A DNA stretch of 64,000 nucleotides from Streptomyces coffeae. Lineage in GTDB: Bacteria > Actinomycetota > Actinomycetes > Streptomycetales > Streptomycetaceae. The notes beneath the pieces are model-generated. The model was given only the letters and a program-made list of their open reading frames with translations, ran no database searches and had not been told where the DNA came from. Each line of letters opens with the position of its first letter. The stretch's first letter is position 1. The stretch spans positions 62,001 through 126,000 of the forward strand of contig NZ_JAERRF010000002.1 in NCBI RefSeq assembly GCF_016741875.1, read 5' to 3'. Both the position numbers and the translations under genes were made by a program. Shown here piece after piece: positions 60,986-64,000 of this stretch.

Positions 60986-63594
60986 GCCGAGACCGACGAG
61001 GACGAGGCGGTGGTGGGCGTGGTCGGCGCGCTGGCCGTGGTGGAGGTCTGACCCGAGGGCGTGGGCGCCGTGGTGGGCGGTGTGGTCGACGGGGTCGGCT
61101 TGTCCGTGGGGTCGTCCGGTGTGGTCGGCGTGGTGCTCGGCGTCCGGGTCGGACGGTGGGTGGGACGGTGCGTCGTGGGGTCCGGCGACGACGGCGTGCT
61201 GGTCTCCGAGGGCGTACCGCTGCTCGACGGACCGCCCGTGGACGCCGAACCGCTGGGCGTACCGCTGCTGGGCGCGGTGGGCGAGGTGGAGGACTGCGGC
61301 ACCCCGGTCGGCCCCGGCTGGGGGTTCTCGTCGGTGCCGCTGCTCGGATCGTCGGCGGTCCGGTCCTTGTCGTCGTCCTGCTGGGAGGCGGTCCGCTCCG
61401 GCTTGACGCGGTCGGCGGGCGGGTCGTTGTCGTCGGACGAGACGCCCAGGGTCACCACGGTGCCGAGGACGGCCACCAGGAGCGCACCGGCACCCGCGGC
61501 GATCACATTGCGCCGGGCGCCGGTCACCGCCACCGCCAGACGGCGCAGTCCGCGCGGACGGCCGGCCGAGCCCGAGGAGGACGCCGTCGCCGCCGGAGCC
61601 GCCGGGGCCGAGGACGGCGCCTTCCCCGTCGAGCCCGGCGAGCCCGTCGGCCCCACCGCGGCCAGGACGCTCGTCTCGGCCGCCGCGGCGGCCGCGGCCG
61701 TGCCGACGGAGGTGAGCGGACTGGTCGCCGTCACCTTCGGCGTGACCACGGTGATCTCGGTGTTGGGGTCCGGCCCGCCCGGCGCGGACGCCGACTCCTC
61801 ATGACGGGCGGCCGGGACCTCCTCGCCCGCCGCCGTACGGCCACCGCCACCGGCGGTGCCGAACGCACCGGCCATCGACGATCCGGCCGTGCGGTCGGTG
61901 ACCAGGGCCAGGGCGCGCCGTCCCGCGACCGTGCCGCGCTTGTCGGCGAGCACGCCGCGCAGCCCGATGGACGCCTCCAGCTCCGCGCGGGCCCGGTCCA
62001 GATTGCCGGTGCACAGCGCCAGGACGCCCAGCTCGTGGTGGAAGTACGCCTCGTCGGAGACCTGTCCGGCCAGCCGGGCCGCCTCCTGGCCGTGGCGGAC
62101 GGCCCGCTCCCAGGCGCCCCAGTGCAGCGCCGCGGCGAAGGCGGGGGCGGCGGCGCGGGCCAGCAGGACGGCGGCGTCGGCCTGGCCCGCCTCACGCCCG
62201 GCGACCAGGGTGGTCATGGCGCCGAGGATGGCGTCCGCCTCGGCGGCCACCCGCTCGGGGGCGACCGAGGGGTGCGCGGCCCACCAGGCGTAGTGCCGGG
62301 CGACGGTCTGCGCCCGCCCGGCGGACTCGACGGCGTCCCCGGCGAACCCCTCGCCGGTGAGCTGGGCGGCCACTCCGGCGGCCAGCCGGAGTTGCGATCC
62401 GGCGCTGGTGGCCAGACCGCAGCCGAGCAGTTCGCCGGGGGCCGCGTCCGCGTGGTCGTCCTCGGTGAGCGCGGGCAGATGAGCCTGGTGCGGCAGTTCG
62501 CCGCCGAGCGCGACCGCGAACCGCAGGGTGTCCCGGGCCGCTTCGCCGAGCTCCCCGGCGAGCAGCGCGGCGGGGGCCGCGGCCTCGGCGCGGCTGGGCA
62601 GCGCGCCGCCGCCCCGCGCCTCCCGCCGCCGCAGCAGCGCGCCCGCCTGGACGAAACGCAGCGGCAGCCCCTCGGACTCGAACCACAGGTCCGCGGCCCA
62701 GCTCGCCTCGTCCTCCGTCAGGGGACGGCGTACGGCGCGCTCCAGCAGCTCCAGTCCGGCGGTGCGGCTGAGGCCGGAGAGGAAGACCTCTTCGAGGTGC
62801 GAGTCGGCGGAGGGGGCCGCGATGTCGGGGGTGGCGGAGATCAGGAAGGCGCACTCGGGGGTCGCGTCGAGGAACTCGTCCAGCGCGGCACCGCCGAAGT
62901 CGATGTCGTCGAGGACGACGACGGCGCCGATCTCCTGGATCGCCGCCAGCAGCTCCGCGCGGTCGGGGCGGTACAGCGGGGCGCGGTAGACGGCGGCGTA
63001 GAGGTCGTGGAGGAGGTCGGTGGGGGTGCGGCGGTAGCCGGACAGACGCACCACACCGTCCGGGGCGAGCCCCTCGCAGTCGGCGGCGACGGCCTCCAGC
63101 AGGACGCTGCGTCCGGCGCCGGAGGGGCCGGTGACCCGCACCGAGCGGCCGCGGGCCAGCAGCCGGCGCAGCCGTTCCCGCTCCTCGTCGCGCTCCAGCA
63201 TGGGCAGTTCGGGCACCAGGGTGCCGGAGGGGCGCGGCGCCGCGGCGGCCCGGCGCAGCTCGGCGCGCTCCTCGGCGCCGCGCCGCTCGGGCCGGGCGGG
63301 CCGCTCGCCGGGCGGACAGGGTTCTATCTCGCTGCCGTCGACGGGGTTGACGGTCAGCAGATGGTCGCCGGAGACGATCCGGGCGGTACGGGCGGGCGCG
63401 GGCTGGTCGCTGTCCAGATGGGGCAGGAGCGGATCGCCCAGCGGCGGGGTGGGAATGTCCGGTGAGCCGTCGGGCCGAGACGTTTCACCGGGCCGGGACG
63501 ACGTCCCGTCGGCTGCCGGGTGCGAGCGCTCGGCGGGGCGGGAACCGGCGTCGTCGTGGCCGTGCTCTTCCGGTCCGCGGTTCATCGGCTCCAT
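60982..63594 (-). CDS. Large P-loop protein with one membrane segment and Ser/Thr/Pro-rich tail
   Basis: An 870-residue protein: a disordered N-terminus; an ATPase-like domain with P-loop GPSGAGRS (155-163, lysine replaced by Arg162) and Walker B VVVLDD (to Asp230); a helical TPR-like region; a Ser/Ala linker; one membrane segment (NVIAAGAGALLVAVLGTVVT, about 697-716); and about 150 residues of Ser/Thr/Pro/Asp, probably outside the cell. This is a STAND-like ATPase with a transmembrane anchor, role unknown. ATG 63594 follows GGGGGG; ATG 63585 is an alternative. Its TAG stop lies inside the CCTAGG copy made by the IS. The STAS gene upstream is in the same direction. Confidence 0.75.
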   Translation of the reverse strand: MEPMNRGPEEHGHDDAGSRPAERSHPAADGTSSRPGETSRPDGSPDIPTPPLGDPLLPHLDSDQPAPARTARIVSGDHLLTVNPVDGSEIEPCPPGERPARPERRGAEERAELRRAAAAPRPSGTLVPELPMLERDEERERLRRLLARGRSVRVTGPSGAGRSVLLEAVAADCEGLAPDGVVRLSGYRRTPTDLLHDLYAAVYRAPLYRPDRAELLAAIQEIGAVVVLDDIDFGGAALDEFLDATPECAFLISATPDIAAPSADSHLEEVFLSGLSRTAGLELLERAVRRPLTEDEASWAADLWFESEGLPLRFVQAGALLRRREARGGGALPSRAEAAAPAALLAGELGEAARDTLRFAVALGGELPHQAHLPALTEDDHADAAPGELLGCGLATSAGSQLRLAAGVAAQLTGEGFAGDAVESAGRAQTVARHYAWWAAHPSVAPERVAAEADAILGAMTTLVAGREAGQADAAVLLARAAAPAFAAALHWGAWERAVRHGQEAARLAGQVSDEAYFHHELGVLALCTGNLDRARAELEASIGLRGVLADKRGTVAGRRALALVTDRTAGSSMAGAFGTAGGGGRTAAGEEVPAARHEESASAPGGPDPNTEITVVTPKVTATSPLTSVGTAAAAAAAETSVLAAVGPTGSPGSTGKAPSSAPAAPAATASSSGSAGRPRGLRRLAVAVTGARRNVIAAGAGALLVAVLGTVVTLGVSSDDNDPPADRVKPERTASQQDDDKDRTADDPSSGTDENPQPGPTGVPQSSTSPTAPSSGTPSGSASTGGPSSSGTPSETSTPSSPDPTTHRPTHRPTRTPSTTPTTPDDPTDKPTPSTTPPTTAPTPSGQTSTTASAPTTPTTASSSSVSA

Positions 63595-63786
63595 GTCATG
63601 GCCCCCCAGTGCGTGGCGTGCTGTGTGGCTCCCCGGCCCGCCGTCGCTTCTGGTCCGGTGCCGCCGTAGGGAAGGAAAGGGAAAGGGTCCCGGCGGTACC
63701 GAGCCCTAGACCTTCTCACAGTATCCACTCCCCGGGAGGGAGGGCACGCCGCCCCGGCACCGATGGCCCCCGGCGCCAATGGACCC

Positions 63787-63820
63787 GTGGACGCCCGGGC
63801 CCCGGGGCCCGGGCGTCCAC
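63787..63820. terminator. Perfect 34-bp palindrome, terminator of the STAS gene
   Basis: 17-bp arms (GTGGACGCCCGGGCCCC and its complement) abut without a spacer, 4 bp beyond the STAS stop codon. It is entirely GC-rich in the core and lacks a U-tract. It most likely ends STAS transcription on the minus strand. Confidence 0.75.
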
Positions 63821-63824
63821 AGGT

Positions 63825-64000
63825 TCAGACGCGCGGCAGCGACTCGGCCTCGAGACCGCCCTCGATCGCCAGGATGCGGTGCAGCCGGGTGGCCACCAGC
63901 AGCCGCTGCATCTGGGGCGGCACTCCGCGCAGCACGAGCCTGCGGCCCGCCCGGCCGGCTCGCCGGTGGGCGCCCATGATCACACCGAGCCCGGTGGCGT
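63825..64000 (-). CDS. STAS-domain anti-sigma factor antagonist, C-terminal part
   Basis: The last 58 codons of a gene that continues beyond the right edge. The translation ATGLGVIMGAHRRAGRAGRR, then LVLRGVPPQMQRLLVATRLH and a tail ending SLPRV, matches the second half of STAS domains; the phosphorylatable serine would lie just before the visible part, next to TGLGV. Such proteins bind RsbW-like kinases to free sigma factors. The downstream P-loop gene is in the same direction, 230 bp away. Confidence 0.8.
   Translation of the reverse strand, partial: ATGLGVIMGAHRRAGRAGRRLVLRGVPPQMQRLLVATRLHRILAIEGGLEAESLPRV

Overview
The window looks like chromosomal DNA of a Streptomyces (possibly the hygroscopicus/violaceusniger type). 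It is very GC-rich, with GTG and TTG starts, GGAGG-type ribosome sites, ATGA/GTGA gene overlaps and families typical of that genus: DUF5999, RsbW-like ATPases, LAL regulators, Rpf-LysM-M23 cell-wall enzymes and an IS481-type insertion sequence. This is inferred from gene content; no rRNA, tRNA or CRISPR was seen.

Left end (1-11 kb): the start of an AfsR-like NTPase gene on the minus strand, then a DUF5999 gene translationally coupled to an RsbW-like ATP-binding protein. Three consecutive LAL regulators (967, 918 and 939 aa) and a PAS-LuxR regulator (225 aa) follow. Order and sizes match the regulator set of polyene macrolide clusters (NysRI-RII-RIII-RIV type), but the window holds no polyketide genes. 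Two of the three LALs have lost the P-loop lysine.

11-29 kb, housekeeping and catabolism: a PucR regulator divergent from gabT and gabD (GABA to succinate), with a MITE-like element between gabT and gabD; a TerD-CAP-CAP protein; a membrane-anchored peptidoglycan-binding protein containing a perfect 21-bp inverted repeat; a FAD monooxygenase; an amino acid permease with an unrecognised partner; a three-gene operon of FGGY kinase, GlpA-like flavoprotein with BFD iron-sulfur domain, and second flavoprotein; an S4 protein; and a dihydrolipoyl dehydrogenase.

28.8-37.4 kb: a four-gene minus-strand operon encoding a large alpha-solenoid protein, a HExxH plus vWA protein, a double-AAA+ MoxR-like ATPase and a second, paralogous solenoid protein. 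I regard this as the best candidate for an undescribed multi-protein machine.

37.7-42.3 kb: an OYE-type ene-reductase divergent from a MerR regulator, a small unknown gene, an MBL hydrolase and an unpaired glutamate synthase small subunit.

42.4-47.7 kb: a block colinear with the mycobacterial steroid C/D-ring genes Rv3553 to Rv3548c (ipdC, ipdB, ipdA, echA20, then two divergent SDRs), with a TetR-type operator in the divergent gap.

47.8-49.0 kb: a secreted Rpf-LysM-M23 cell-wall enzyme. 49.2-59.9 kb: an N-glycan use locus. A LacI repressor is divergent from a six-gene operon of binding protein, two permeases, GH5-like beta-mannosidase, Tat-exported GH85 endoglycosidase and GH38 alpha-mannosidase. 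The inferred route is glycan release outside, import, then trimming inside. Right end: a complete IS481-type element whose transposase stop codon comes from its CCTAGG target duplication, a large P-loop protein with one membrane segment and a Ser/Thr/Pro-rich tail, and the end of a STAS anti-sigma antagonist gene.
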